64,000 nucleotides of DNA from Theocolax elegans (taxonomy: Eukaryota > Arthropoda > Insecta > Hymenoptera > Cerocephalidae): assembly GCA_026168455.1 (NCBI GenBank), contig CM047427.1, positions 60,403,249-60,467,248 of the forward strand, read 5' to 3'. Made by a program: the position numbers and the translations under genes. Positions 15,258-28,853 of the stretch are shown in pieces (the first letter of the stretch is position 1; each line of letters begins with the position of its first letter). The notes beneath the pieces were generated by a model that was given only the letters and a program-made list of their open reading frames with translations, did not search any database and was not told the origin of the DNA.

Positions 15258-15400
15258 CATGTGATGGCTCGGTCGGTTGGGGCGTCGGGTTCGTAATCTG
15301 GAGGTCCTAGGTTCGATTCCCGACACCGGCCGATTGATACAACCACCACTGGGGAATGTATTTTCAACAAGTGCTTTCTTCACCAACTACTTTTAGTCTA
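15258..15400 (+). repeat. tRNA-derived SINE-like unit
   Basis: An A-box-like TGGCTCGGTCGG (15265-15276) is followed 33 bp later by a canonical B box GGTTCGATTCC (15310-15320), the arrangement of an internal RNA polymerase III promoter. The segment between can be drawn with a D arm, an anticodon-arm-like TTCGTAA loop and a T arm. The acceptor stem does not close well, and about 70 bp of unrelated sequence follow (GATTGATACAACC and on). That fits a tRNA-derived SINE better than a functional tRNA gene. Copy number in the genome is unknown. Confidence 0.6.
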
Positions 15401-17003
15401 GTTTTAAGCAATTATGTCGAAAGAATTGCTCTGAAGCTAGCCTAGCAAGTTTAAAAAGGACTTTCAAAAATAATTTTTTATTTGTAGGTAAGATTGATTG
15501 GTTTTGGAAAGTATAAGTAAATTTTCCTTTTATATCGACACATCTTCTTCGTCAATATTACCAACGAAGAAGAAAAACATCACATTTGTTTTGAATCCTT
15601 CTTTCAAGTAAGAATTGAATCTATTGTTGGGTATAAACTAGATAGTTGTTAAAAAAATGGGCGTGAAATACTTAATGACCAACTATTAAGTAGCAATCGT
15701 TAACGTTAAACCAGTAAATATGGACGAATTTCTACAAGGGTTGTTCTTATAGGATTAGAATAAATCAAATTTATTGAGGAGTAAATTATTATTTAAACTT
15801 GGACGTCCATCAGGTTACAATTATTAAAATAATTCTGATAATTCATGTTGCTATTTTTAAGTTTCATTTACAGATTTTATGCGAGTAGTTTCAAGTTTAA
15901 TCATATGCATTCCCTTGTAATAGAATAATAATAAGTAAACGAATACCTTTTATTTAATTGGCGATTTGTGCAAAGGTTCCGGTAAAATACATATTTAAGT
16001 ATTTAGATACGTTTGTTTACCTAAGATACTTGAATTTCAATCAGATCGAACGGAATAAATCGCAATAACCGGAGGTTCATTAAATTGGTAAAGTCCGTAG
16101 TCATAGGTTGATATAACAAACGATCTTTGTCGACAATAATAAACCAAAGGAAAGAAAGGCCGGCGAGTTACGCGGGCTAGTGTCGTTAAAGTGAAACGCG
16201 CAGGTTTTGCAGCAGCCTGGGAAAAGCGATTTATTATCCCTCGAGCCAGTGAATAGGAGTACGTATCATTGAATTGTCGGTTGATATACCTACGCGAGTG
16301 CACGCGGCGACACTGAATTTCTCTGGTCATTGAGGAAACCCCTGATAGAATTTGAATGACTGTACATTTCGGTTATACTGACATGTTTTTCGTAAATTAA
16401 CTTTATATTCTATATCTTTATTATTACGGAAAGGTAGGTTATATTTTATAACGACATAAATAATAAAGCATAAAAGTTTTATTAATGAATTTAAAATTAG
16501 ATAAAACTTCCTCAAACAGTACTGATGAGGTAATTTTAATAATATAAATAGTTTACCAAACTCATTTAATTATATATTTACATTAACGACCATGAAATTA
16601 CGTTTCTTTACTTATTATATAAATATATGTCCAATGAACCAAGATATTGATCTATGCATAGTTGATCAATCAGATATTGAAAAAGCTCTGTATACTGGGC
16701 TAATTAAATCACTATTGCGCACGTTTTAAAACGTTAATCTGCAAGTACCGCCCTCATAGCCGATTTAAAATGAAAAACTATATATTATCTCGATATCCAA
16801 GTACTATCTCGCTGCAGTTACTTTGCTCGTTAATTAATGCTCATTAATTAGAACTATAACTTTATTATATAAAAGAAATTGTATTATTCCACAAAATTAT
16901 GATGACAATCTACATACATCACTTGATCTAACTGACAAGGAAAGTTTACACCCTTTGAGAAACGGATCCTTGCCAAATTCTACGATATAAAAACAAGTAA
17001 AAA
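15401..17003. other. AT-rich non-coding stretch with one CpG-rich island
   Basis: No supportable gene. The block at 16040-16330 is CpG-richer and open on the minus strand for 97 codons, but the product is basic and low-complexity with no recognisable domain, so I do not call it. Confidence 0.45.
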
Positions 17004-17095
17004 TATACATTCAAACAAAATTTTAAAAGAAAACTGAGATTGAGAAGATGTTTTGATAATCTCAGTTTTCTTTTCAAATTGAGTATGAATGTATA
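17004..17095. ncRNA. pre-miRNA-like hairpin (candidate)
   Basis: The 92 nt fold into one stem in perfect register. 17025-17041 pairs without mismatch with 17058-17074 (17 bp, around a 16-nt loop). The stem continues outward to 17004/17095, with mismatches only near 17024/17075, 17017-17018/17081-17082 and 17014/17085, and with no bulges. Length, loop size and pairing match animal pre-miRNAs. I do not recognise either arm as a known miRNA seed. The producing strand cannot be told from sequence. A small MITE is the main alternative. Confidence 0.4.
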
Positions 17096-19666
17096 CCTTT
17101 ATTTCTTTCCCAGTTACAAGCAATCAAAGTCAATGGTTTTTTTGGTGAGATTTTTCGTTATTTGCTTATATCTATGATAAGAAAGGGCATTAGATTCTAT
17201 AACTCCGGCTTCCTTCATATTTTTATAGTAGAAATCATATCGTAGAGTTTGATAAGGATCCGTTTTACAAAAGGTGTGGACTCTCCTTGTGAGATCAACG
17301 GATCAAGAGTAAAGAATAACGTTGGATATAAGGGTAATAAGCGAGACATAATTACGATTGAATATACCAGGATTGTAAGTAATTGTTGCCCTATATATAA
17401 GTATGCGTACGTTCATCCTTTGCGCGAGCACAAACCTACCGGCGAAAACTCGGCAGTAAAAATATTTCCACTTAACTGTCGGGGGCATTGACCCAATTCC
17501 CACTGCAAACAAATCGTTAAAAACGCTCAAATTCAAGCTCGCGTGCTTGTCCGCGAGACAAAATCGCGCGCGTAAACTTTTATTTCGCCACTCGCGGAAC
17601 TGGCATAGGTTAATATCCCGTGGCGGCGGAGGGCGGGCGGCGAACACGGTTTTCAATCGAGGCGCGGTGTATAACGTCGAATTTCGTAAACGGGTATTTT
17701 CTACCTTCGCGAGCACGCCGCACCGGCTGGTAAATCGCTTCGCGGTATATACCTCTACCAGTTATTACTTCATATTCCTTAGCTTTCTTTCTCGTATTAT
17801 AGATACCCCATACCTACCTCTCTTTTTCCTCGACAGAAGAGTTTTCTTTCATTCCGCTTTAACTTCGCTGCTTACATCGCTATTTTTTATATTTTACTAC
17901 ATTTCAGCATAACGATAATTATTATGCTATTTCTGAGTGGGCAAATTCAATTTAATAATTAATTGAAATCATTCAATTGAAAAAGATGAACTATCAAAAA
18001 ATATTACTTAAAGTTTTAATAAACGTTGATAATTTGTTGTTACACATAAACATTTGAGGAATAGGTAACAAAATTTTAATGTATATATCTAAATTCAAGT
18101 ATAATTTGAGCATTATCGATAATCTATAATTAATCGTCACTATGCATTTTGAGATGTGCATGTTTTATAGACTAAATTTACCAGTTTAAACATTCTGTGG
18201 AAATAATAATAGCATTCAAGTACTGATAGGTCTCAATTAAAATAAAGCTTAGTATCTGCGTACAAGTATTATCTATACCTGTATATATATTTAATTTCGT
18301 GAGAAAAATTCGATTTTAGAAGCCAATAGACGTCGTGTCACGTAGAAAACCTCGATAATTCAGGAAATTCCATATCCATAATATGAATATACAAAATACA
18401 AATACACATTTATTTTAAGTATCAGTTATAATTATTTCGAGATCTAGTAGCTCTCGACCACAAGGAAAGCATAAATCATTTACAAGGTCACTAATCACAA
18501 AATTAAGTTTGTATCTAATACTATTAAAAATCTAATTTTTAGTAAATGCTTTAGTAAGCAGCTGAATCACCAGATTTGGTCAATAAAAAATTTGTTATTT
18601 TCGAGACCTTGTCTCTCAATGTATTCGACACTTAAATAAGGAAGGTATATATTATGTATATCATTTAGATTGTAAATGCGATTAAAAGGCTTATCCTTTT
18701 TGGTGAAATAAAAATAAAATAAATGATCGTTAGAGAAGATTTGAAGAAAACTCAAGGTCGCCAATCGATTCGTCATATCGGTCACTGATGCAACGCAATC
18801 GCAATAACGAACTCCATATGAGTTTTCGTTATTAAACCGATGTAATTATGCAATACTCGTTGTAAATCTCACTGATTTATGTAGCTTCGCGCTCTTTTTA
18901 CATTCACTTTTTCGATCCAGTTGCATGCATTACAATTTACCGTGTTTTATATATCTATTGAGTAAATTTATTCTTTTTACATTACTTTTTCATTATTGAT
19001 TACATTGTTCACATTATGTGCCGAAGCAATGCTTTTTTTCTCTGTTTTAAATATAAACAAATGTAATTGTACAACTGATTTTTCGTATACTGATTATTAA
19101 AAATTACATATGTCCTGAATCTTGTAGACAAGTTGCTTAAACATTGTATAACAAATAGATGTAACAAAAAAACCTTACCTTTTACATTTTCTATAAGGAT
19201 GGCTGAACTTTCACCAACATAATTGCTCCGTAATTTGAATTCTATGTCGGTGTAATCGACTTTGTCAAATAATCATCAATCTGGCATTATACGATGGAAG
19301 AAAGCGAAAAAACTAAAGGAAGCATTAATTTTATTACGCACATAAGTCTATCTGTATGTGCATGTGTGAGTCTATATATATATATATATATATCCATATA
19401 TATGTTGGTGTTAATTTTAAGCAATTACTTTCGTACGCGCGCGCGTGTGTGTCTGTATGCGTATGTACATGCGTCTACGTATAATTGTTTAACATTAGCA
19501 ACTAATAGTTATAATCATTGTAAAATATTTAAATATTTATATCAAACGACAAATGAAAATTAAAAGATAATTAGCTTAAAAAACTGGACAATTTCTTATT
19601 GTATTATTATATTTATTTAGTTCGTCATAAAATTAGATTTTGTTTTGCGATACATTTGTGGATGTT
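17096..19666. other. non-coding stretch with a CpG-rich island
   Basis: A CpG-rich block at about 17500-17780 has frames open on both strands (121 codons plus, 137 codons minus). Neither product looks like a protein family I know. The rest is AT-rich, with a (TA)n run near 19375-19392 beside a CG/GT-rich run at 19436-19455. No gene is called. Confidence 0.45.
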
Positions 19667-21822
19667 AACATAATGTATATACTATATCTATTCGCAGCAA
19701 TTGATACAAAAAGAATGAAAGAATTATTTCGCATAATGCTGTCAATATAATAAAAAATATTGTCCCGTTCGATATAGGTACATGTATTTTATTAATTTTT
19801 AGAAAGAAATAAGAGTAAAATCAAATGATAAAAATATAAGTCGATAAAGCCTCTAACCTTGTGTATCAAAACAAAGTTAATGAGCAATTGTATCACAAAC
19901 GTTTAACAATATTTATGCAAACATTTATACATTGTTTTTAAGCAAATGTAAAATAATCGATTCAATGTAAATATCACATCAAATCTGATAAAAGCATTCA
20001 GAAACCACTTTCGATACTCATTTATACTCATACCCTTATAAATGTATATGTTATAAATGTACTTGTAAAAATTAAAGTCTATTTCGTACAATACCTGGAT
20101 GAAAGGTACGATTAATCTTTTCACTCGCAATGAATTCCAAGAGAGAAAAAAAGGTATACTTCGAGCTTCTTCGTGTAATTACACTTGGACCAGCCGAGCG
20201 AGCGAAAGGACGAAAAAAATTCGTATAGGATAAAAATTAAAACGAAAAATCGGTACAGGACTCGTTGACCTTGCTGCCGCTCAAGGCTTTCCTCTTTGCG
20301 CCGTTCACCAATCACGACCGATTTACATCCTCTAATCGTAACTCTAGATTTGGGTGAAAGCCTCTTCGATCCCCATTAGGTGGGCTAATGTACTCCGTCG
20401 AATCTTCTTTCTTTATTATCTCCTTTTTTGCGCTGCCTCGTTTTGTGGTCGAGAGAAATTTTTAAAAGGTTTCGATCGTTTTCTGTGTAATCGAGTACTG
20501 TCATTGTCTCGTTCTAATGGGAAAAAATAATTTTATTCCACTACTTAATTTTTATTTTACTAAATTTATATTATTACAATAGCTGCGCAGTTTAGTGTAG
20601 GTTCATATATGTGGTTTTTAAATAATTTGCGATGGACTTGTTTATAAACTTGTACCATTTATCTTTGTTTAAAATATTAAAAATCTCAAATATACTTTTA
20701 TAACGTTGTTGTTAGCATTGAATGTTTTATTTTATATACTCACGGAAATCCAGGATACGTCATTTAAAAAGAATCGAAAGAAAGGTATAACAAAAAGATA
20801 ATATGATATAAGAATAAGAAAGTAAAGAACTATGTAAATATCTAAAATACATAAAAATACATTTAAGCTACATAAATGTTTTAAACTAGATAGGTGTTGT
20901 ACTATTATAAAAAATATATATATAATTATTGATACGAATTTATTTTCGATAACAATATAGAAATACCGGCGGGACGCGTAATTTATAATTTTAATTATCA
21001 GTTATGACAAATGAAGTACTCATATATCTTAACATATAATCATTGCAAACTCGTAAAAATATTATGACATCTTCATATTTATTTAAATTATTGACGGAGA
21101 AAATTAAATTCTTTAGGCTCTCTCTATACAATGAACTAGAGTAGTTAATGCTCATATATAATCAAAATGATTAATAACTCGAATAATAATATTAAATATA
21201 TATTTTTAAAACTTAAACTTTAACTAATTTAAACAATATGAATGCAATAAATAATAAATTTCTGCAAATATTACGCACTCTTCAAATTACATGTACCGAA
21301 ATTTATCTGAATGATTATTATTTCAATTTATTCAATTAATATAACTTATATATCAATCGCGAACTATTCAAATTTTCATCCTAACATTATGAAAGTTGGA
21401 ATATTATTTGACAACGTTGTAAAGGAACTTTGACGTGATTAGAAACATCCAAGCATTGCTCAATAATAATTTAAACATATAAACAAATAAAAGCGAATGA
21501 TGTCGGCAAGTATGCGCCTACAGCAATTTTAATTAACTGGGAGTTGCGAAGACTTACATTCCCAAGCTATAAATATTCGAAATTCGCGTTTGATCGATGG
21601 ATCTTTTTTTAATTATTTTGATGTGCAGCGACGGTTTAAATTATAAATTTGATATTTAACAGTCTCGCGTAACGAGTAATTGTTGATTTCTTTAATCTGT
21701 TATTTTAAAATTAGATATATAAACCATCGAATTTATAAATCTATATCGTATAAAAACTGTTAGATGAAATATTAATAAGATATATATACATATATTGATC
21801 TCGAACTAATCAGCTAATGAAA
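19667..21822 (+). repeat. tandem duplication 1, copy A (~2.15 kb)
   Basis: This segment is repeated head to tail by 21821-23973. From about 20070 onward the two copies appear identical except for one added T in a T run near 23755. The first ~450 bp differ by many single-base indels. It is non-coding apart from a CpG-richer block at 20130-20520, which is open on the minus strand but shows no domain. Confidence 0.9.
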
Positions 21823-23973
21823 CATAATGTATATCCTATATCTATCGCAGCAATTGATACAAAAAGAATGAAAGAATTATTTCTATAATGCTGTCAATAT
21901 AATAAAAAAATATTGTCCCGTTCGATATAGGTACATGTATTTATTAATTTTTAGAAAGAAATAAGACGTAAAATCAAATGATAAAAATATAAGTCATAAA
22001 GCCTCTAACCTTGTGTATCAAACAAAGTTAATGAGCAATTGTATCACAAACGTTTAACAATATTTATGCAAACATTTATACATTGTTTTTTAAGCAAATG
22101 TAAAATAATCGATTCAATGTAAATATCACATCAAATCTGATTAAAAGATCAGAAACCACTTTCGATACTCATTTATACTCATACCCTTATAAATGTATAT
22201 GTTATAAATGTACTTGTAAAAATAAAGTCTATTTCGTACAATACCTGGATGAAAGGTACGATTAATCTTTTCACTCGCAATGAATTCCAAGAGAGAAAAA
22301 AAGGTATACTTCGAGCTTCTTCGTGTAATTACACTTGGACCAGCCGAGCGAGCGAAAGGACGAAAAAAATTCGTATAGGATAAAAATTAAAACGAAAAAT
22401 CGGTACAGGACTCGTTGACCTTGCTGCCGCTCAAGGCTTTCCTCTTTGCGCCGTTCACCAATCACGACCGATTTACATCCTCTAATCGTAACTCTAGATT
22501 TGGGTGAAAGCCTCTTCGATCCCCATTAGGTGGGCTAATGTACTCCGTCGAATCTTCTTTCTTTATTATCTCCTTTTTTGCGCTGCCTCGTTTTGTGGTC
22601 GAGAGAAATTTTTAAAAGGTTTCGATCGTTTTCTGTGTAATCGAGTACTGTCATTGTCTCGTTCTAATGGGAAAAAATAATTTTATTCCACTACTTAATT
22701 TTTATTTTACTAAATTTATATTATTACAATAGCTGCGCAGTTTAGTGTAGGTTCATATATGTGGTTTTTAAATAATTTGCGATGGACTTGTTTATAAACT
22801 TGTACCATTTATCTTTGTTTAAAATATTAAAAATCTCAAATATACTTTTATAACGTTGTTGTTAGCATTGAATGTTTTATTTTATATACTCACGGAAATC
22901 CAGGATACGTCATTTAAAAAGAATCGAAAGAAAGGTATAACAAAAAGATAATATGATATAAGAATAAGAAAGTAAAGAACTATGTAAATATCTAAAATAC
23001 ATAAAAATACATTTAAGCTACATAAATGTTTTAAACTAGATAGGTGTTGTACTATTATAAAAAATATATATATAATTATTGATACGAATTTATTTTCGAT
23101 AACAATATAGAAATACCGGCGGGACGCGTAATTTATAATTTTAATTATCAGTTATGACAAATGAAGTACTCATATATCTTAACATATAATCATTGCAAAC
23201 TCGTAAAAATATTATGACATCTTCATATTTATTTAAATTATTGACGGAGAAAATTAAATTCTTTAGGCTCTCTCTATACAATGAACTAGAGTAGTTAATG
23301 CTCATATATAATCAAAATGATTAATAACTCGAATAATAATATTAAATATATATTTTTAAAACTTAAACTTTAACTAATTTAAACAATATGAATGCAATAA
23401 ATAATAAATTTCTGCAAATATTACGCACTCTTCAAATTACATGTACCGAAATTTATCTGAATGATTATTATTTCAATTTATTCAATTAATATAACTTATA
23501 TATCAATCGCGAACTATTCAAATTTTCATCCTAACATTATGAAAGTTGGAATATTATTTGACAACGTTGTAAAGGAACTTTGACGTGATTAGAAACATCC
23601 AAGCATTGCTCAATAATAATTTAAACATATAAACAAATAAAAGCGAATGATGTCGGCAAGTATGCGCCTACAGCAATTTTAATTAACTGGGAGTTGCGAA
23701 GACTTACATTCCCAAGCTATAAATATTCGAAATTCGCGTTTGATCGATGGATCTTTTTTTTAATTATTTTGATGTGCAGCGACGGTTTAAATTATAAATT
23801 TGATATTTAACAGTCTCGCGTAACGAGTAATTGTTGATTTCTTTAATCTGTTATTTTAAAATTAGATATATAAACCATCGAATTTATAAATCTATATCGT
23901 ATAAAAACTGTTAGATGAAATATTAATAAGATATATATACATATATTGATCTCGAACTAATCAGCTAATGAAA
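21821..23973 (+). repeat. tandem duplication 1, copy B (~2.15 kb)
   Basis: This is the head-to-tail copy of 19667-21822. Its first ~450 bp differ from copy A by at least ten small indels, several in homopolymers, whereas the remaining ~1.7 kb match almost perfectly. That uneven distribution looks more like consensus error at a contig or read end than like evolutionary divergence. Confidence 0.9.
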
Positions 23974-24292
23974 TTTTTTTCATTGACATAACAGTGAAAA
24001 CTATTTTACATTATAGTCAAATCATTTTTCTATTTCTTGGGGTCCATATTCCGTAAAGGTTATGGAATAAACACAAGAATAATTTTACGTTCACTTATCT
24101 TTTATTCGCCGTTCGTGCCTAAAATTCTAGAATACAAATACAGAATTATATAATCACAGTATGTTATAATGTTCTCCTTACGAAAAAAGTGCCGTGAACA
24201 ACAAAGTTGCTCATCCACCCTATTATCTTATATATTTTTGTATCCTTCCGTTATTATTTATCTTACATTTATTTAGTTGCCTTAATATTTCA
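23974..24292. other. AT-rich stretch before the Penelope-like remnant
   Basis: I see no gene here. It may include the degenerate 5' part of the retroelement that follows. Confidence 0.4.
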
Positions 24293-25414
24293 ATATAGAC
24301 AATTAAACAATACATTCACTTTATATTTGATACTGTAACATTTTAAGTTCTATTCAAAAGCATTTTCTTTCTTTCTTATGAATTAAGTGTAATTGTGAAT
24401 TTTTGTCCGCGGATATAATGAAAGTGGGACAAATAGATCAAGAATCAATACTTAATCGATAAGATTGATAATGTAAATATACTCTCTATATTAATGATAA
24501 TAATTGTCTTTCACCCTTTATTATTGATTTCAAAACTAAAAGGAATATTTTTTAATTTCTTGTACTTAAAGTAAGTATTTAAATAAAGAAACCCATTTCC
24601 CAACTTCAAGGAATTGTAATAACATTTCCAAATCATCCGCCATCAACATGAAAGGAATATTACACACAAAATCAAGTTTTGGGCAAGACCTAATCAACAA
24701 TTAGCACAAGCAACCTTTAATAGAAGGTTTTTATTAAGATGTTGGACCAACGATCTTGTACCTCCTCATTTAAAAAACCAAAGTAAGCTGCAAAAGGACT
24801 TCATTTTCCATATTAATTTTAGTTAGAACAAATTATTTATATAAGTTCCACATTGAATTAAAAGTGTAAATAATTTCTTATTAAAATTGAAATGTAATTT
24901 GGAATTTTCCAAAAGATAAGAATTTAATTTATGACTTTTTAACTTTGAAGAAATAAAGTTTTGACGCTTACATTGGGAATATAATGTATTACACAAAAGA
25001 AAATTTGATTTATATTATTGTTATTGAATTACATATGTTATTAAAAACGTTGAAGTGTCACTGCAAAATCTGCATATGCATGTTGACGTTGAAAGTGAAA
25101 TTAGAGACGAAATTACAAGTAACTTATATAGTGTAAACAACAAAAATAAACATATAAAAATGCAAGACAAACTTTTAACTAAACAATTAAGAAAAACAAA
25201 TAATTTTTTAAAAATCATTCAGGACTAATTTTTTCCAAAGGCTGATAAGGGTAAAGTATTGGTTATGTTTAAAAAAATCTAATTATATTCAAGATATGGA
25301 TAACTATTATTAGACATATATCGCATGTGAAAATAAAAATCCATTAAAAAATTACAAGAAAACGCATAAAATTTTTAAAACTTTGTATACAATAATGAAT
25401 TAAAATATAATTAG
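24293..25414 (+). mobile_element. Penelope-like element remnant, partial copy 1
   Basis: Plus-strand translation near 24640-24830 gives fragments such as KFWARPNQQLAQATFNRRF and CWTNDLVPPHLKNQ. Around 25239 there is an ADKGKVLVMF motif followed by YIQDMD. The ADKG...V.M....Y...M pattern is a hallmark of the region N-terminal to the reverse transcriptase in Penelope-like retroelements. Stops and frameshifts break every frame, so the copy is dead. Compared with copy 2 it lacks about 60 bp near 25025, and it ends at 25414 before the reverse-transcriptase core. Partial tandem copies are typical of this class. Confidence 0.65.
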
Positions 25415-25506
25415 CCCATGTAAAAAAAAAATATAAGATTTTTATAAAAAATGTATAAAATCAGAAATATAGATATTTTATAAAATTTATATACTGGAAT
25501 GGTTCT

Positions 25507-26940
25507 ATATAGACAATTAAACAATACATTCACTTTATATTTGATACTGTAACATTTTAAGTTCTATTCAAAAGCATTTTCTTTCTTTCTTATGAATTAA
25601 GTGTAATTGTGAATTTTTGTCCGCGGATATAATGAAAGTGGGACAAATAGATCAAGAATCATACTTAATCGATAAGATTGATAATGTAAATATACTCTCT
25701 ATATTAATGATAATAATTGTCTTTCACCCTTTATTATTGATTTCAAAACTAAAAGGAATATTTTTTAATTTCTTGTACTTAAAGTAAGTATTTAAATAAA
25801 GAAACCCATTTCCCAACTTCAAGGAATTGTAATAACATTTCCAAATCATCCGCCATCAACATGAAAGGAATATTACACACAAAATCAAGTTTTGGGCAAG
25901 ACCTAATCAACAATTAGCACAAGCAACCTTTAATAGAAGGTTTTTATTAAGATGTTGGACCAACGATCTTGTACCTCCTCATTTAAAAAACCAAAGTAAG
26001 CTGCAAAAGGACTTCATTTTCCATATTAATTTTAGTTAGAACAAATTATTTATATAAGTTCCACATTGAATTAAAAGTGTAAATAATTTCTTATTAAAAT
26101 TGAAGATGTAATTTGGAATTTTCCAAAAGATAAGAATTTAATTTATGACTTTTTAACTTTGAAGAAATAAAGTTTTGACGCTTACATTGGGAATATAATG
26201 TATTACACAAAAGAAAATTTGATTTATATTATTGTTATTGATATTGATTCGTTAGGCTACAATTTTAATATTCATTTAAATTTATAAATCTCATATATTA
26301 CATATGTTATTAAAAACGTTGAAGTGTCACTGCAAAATCTACATATGCATGTTGACGTTGAAAGTGAAATTAGAGACGAAATCACAAGTAACTTATATAG
26401 TGTAAACAACAAAAATAAACATATAAAAATTCAAGACAAACTTTTAACTAAACAATTAAAGAAAACCAAATAATTTTTTAAAAATCATTCAGGAGTAATT
26501 TTTTCCAAAGGCTGATAAGGGTAAAGTATTGGTTATGTTTAAAAAAATCTAATTATATTCAAGATATGGATAAACTATTATTAGACATATATCGCATGTG
26601 AAAATAAAAATCCATTAAAAAAATTACAAGAAAACGCATAAAATTTTTAAAACTTTGTATACAATAATGAATTAAAATATAAATTAGTATAACGGACGCT
26701 TTATTAGCAAAATGCTATGGTCTACCAAAACTTTACAAACTTACTTTATTTGTTCGACTTATTATTTCTATTTATACCAGTCAATATCAATCATAACTAT
26801 ATATTCTTTAAGAAAAAACAAAAAATTAAATGTTCGCTACAGGTTATTTCAAAATAAAATTTATCGGGCTTTGCGAACCAATATGCTTTATTAAGCAAGG
26901 TTTTTACTCTTCGTCCACTATGGTTGGTGGAAGTCCCAGA
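25507..26940 (+). mobile_element. Penelope-like element remnant, partial copy 2 with RT motif
   Basis: It repeats 24293-25414 from 25507 to about 26686 and then continues into the reverse-transcriptase core. The ADKG motif is at 26510, and at 26716-26730 the frame reads YGLPK, followed by LYK and then FVRLIIS. These correspond to the family's YGLPKIHK and LRPIVS motifs in the finger/palm region. The frame is interrupted by stops and indels, and the catalytic aspartate motif and the GIY-YIG endonuclease are not visible. The copy is non-functional. Identification rests on motif order, and a homology search would settle it. Confidence 0.7.
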
Positions 26941-28853
26941 GTAAACCTTTGAAATTTATAAAATTGGCGTGTAAAATTTACATATAAAATTGAAGAAGTA
27001 CGATGGTACAATTAATCTTTTAATAAATTGGTATTAAAACCTAACGTTTTCATTAAAAAATGGTTTTCTTAAATTAAGAATCCCACCTGGACTAGAAGAA
27101 ATAAAAAAATAATTCTTTTCATTTTTAAATTTATTGTATATTACTTACATTAAAAATGAATATTCTAATGCGTTAGTATACATATTTTGTTTACTACAAT
27201 GACACGCAGCTTTTTCAAACTCCCACCGCGAAAAATTATACAATTAGTTTTTCTCATCGGCGATCTCCAAAGTTTTATATCTTTTTTCTTTATTTTTCGT
27301 TTTTTACACCATTGATATACCTTATAAGAATTGATCATCACTTTTATAAATTCTCATTAAATTTTGGTGATCGCCGATTCAAATGAGGGTTTGAAACAAC
27401 TTTATACAAACGTGTAAATCTCTTAAAGATAGTCCTTTCATAAAATCGAACATTACGCAAATGTTCTTTTATTTTGTATAAGAAATACCTTATAGTTTCC
27501 TTTAATCGGAAATAAATTTTAACTATAAAAATGAATAAAAAATATCTTTAAAATTGCATATGCTTATCACGAGATCTTGCGAAAGTATCGCAAGCTAAAT
27601 GCCATAATTCAACATAATATTTTTTTACATTTGAGACGGTTGTAGTCAATCGCATTTATTACTTATGTATCCAAATATTGTTCAGTACCGGATAGATCAC
27701 ATAATTTTTCTGTTTATCAAAATGGTATAAACATTATTTTCAAGTTCATCGATGCACCGAGACAATTAAATACTGATATAGTATTGTAACTATCTTAAAT
27801 AGTTAAAGTTAAGATGTAAAATTGAAATGTTATTGTAACCAGTTTATACGATTCTAATTTATAGTACTCACTTAAAGTATTGAAAATACTTAAAAGTTAA
27901 GAACCTTATGTAAAAAAATTATGTAGATATATAATTTGTTGCTAATTTTATAAATTCAAATACGAGTAAAGGAAAGGTATGCAAATTTTTTGTATCTACT
28001 TATGCAAACGCATATAATTAATACGATCTATCCGTTACTAAACTAGAATGCCACAAAATAATCGCAAAGATTGAGCACATATACTTAACCGTCGAAAGAT
28101 CGTTTAATGAATTTGTAAGAATATAATGCGCTGATATGGGTGTGTGCGCGACCCGTTAATCGTATATATGGGAGAAGCGAATTTCATAAGGTGTCAAGTC
28201 ACCGTGATCGCTCATGCTTTGCTCTATTTGACAAAGAACGAATCGAAGTCAGTACCCTGCATCGTCCACAATTACGAATCTCTACATTCGAGGTATATAT
28301 CTTAAACAGTGCATTGAGACGATTATTCATAATTTTGGCCAAATTATAATTGATACGTATATACATGCATCAAATTTTGTATTTTACGTTTCAAGTGAAT
28401 AACAGTTATAATTGGATTTATGCGTGAGATGGTGCGTTAATTAAAATATTTTTATTACTTAATCTTGTTGCAAGTGTAGCGATCGAATTAATTAATTCTA
28501 TAATTCCGATTAATCGTCATTCGCACCATTGTCTTCCTCGAACAGTCGTACTGGGTATATAGACAGATAGATTGATCGTTTTTTTTATTAATATTAAAAG
28601 TCTAATTCACTTAAAAACTCTCGATGCGATACAAATTTTAAATAAGACGAGCAAAAGAGCAGTTGAAAATACATCCGAAACGGGCCTATTGTGGAACGGG
28701 GACGAAATACCGAAAGTAAATAGCTATAACACAGCTTATAAACGATTAATTTCTTTACGTACTAACCGACTCGTTTATTATTTGTATATAGGAAAACAAT
28801 TATTTTGCTTCAATTGTATAATTGTTAAAACAAAAATAATTTTACAAATTGTA
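26941..28853. other. AT-rich non-coding stretch
   Basis: No supportable gene. A CpG-richer patch at 28100-28300 has a short open frame without recognisable features. The rest is AT-rich, and its first part may hold more retroelement debris. Confidence 0.45.

Noticed and set aside
15258..15331. Functional tRNA gene
   Set aside because: Internal promoter boxes are good, but the acceptor stem does not pair and the A box deviates. A SINE head fits better.
17303..17912. 137-codon minus and 121-codon plus frames over the same CpG-rich block
   Set aside because: Both strands are open simultaneously, and neither has recognisable domains or exon boundaries.
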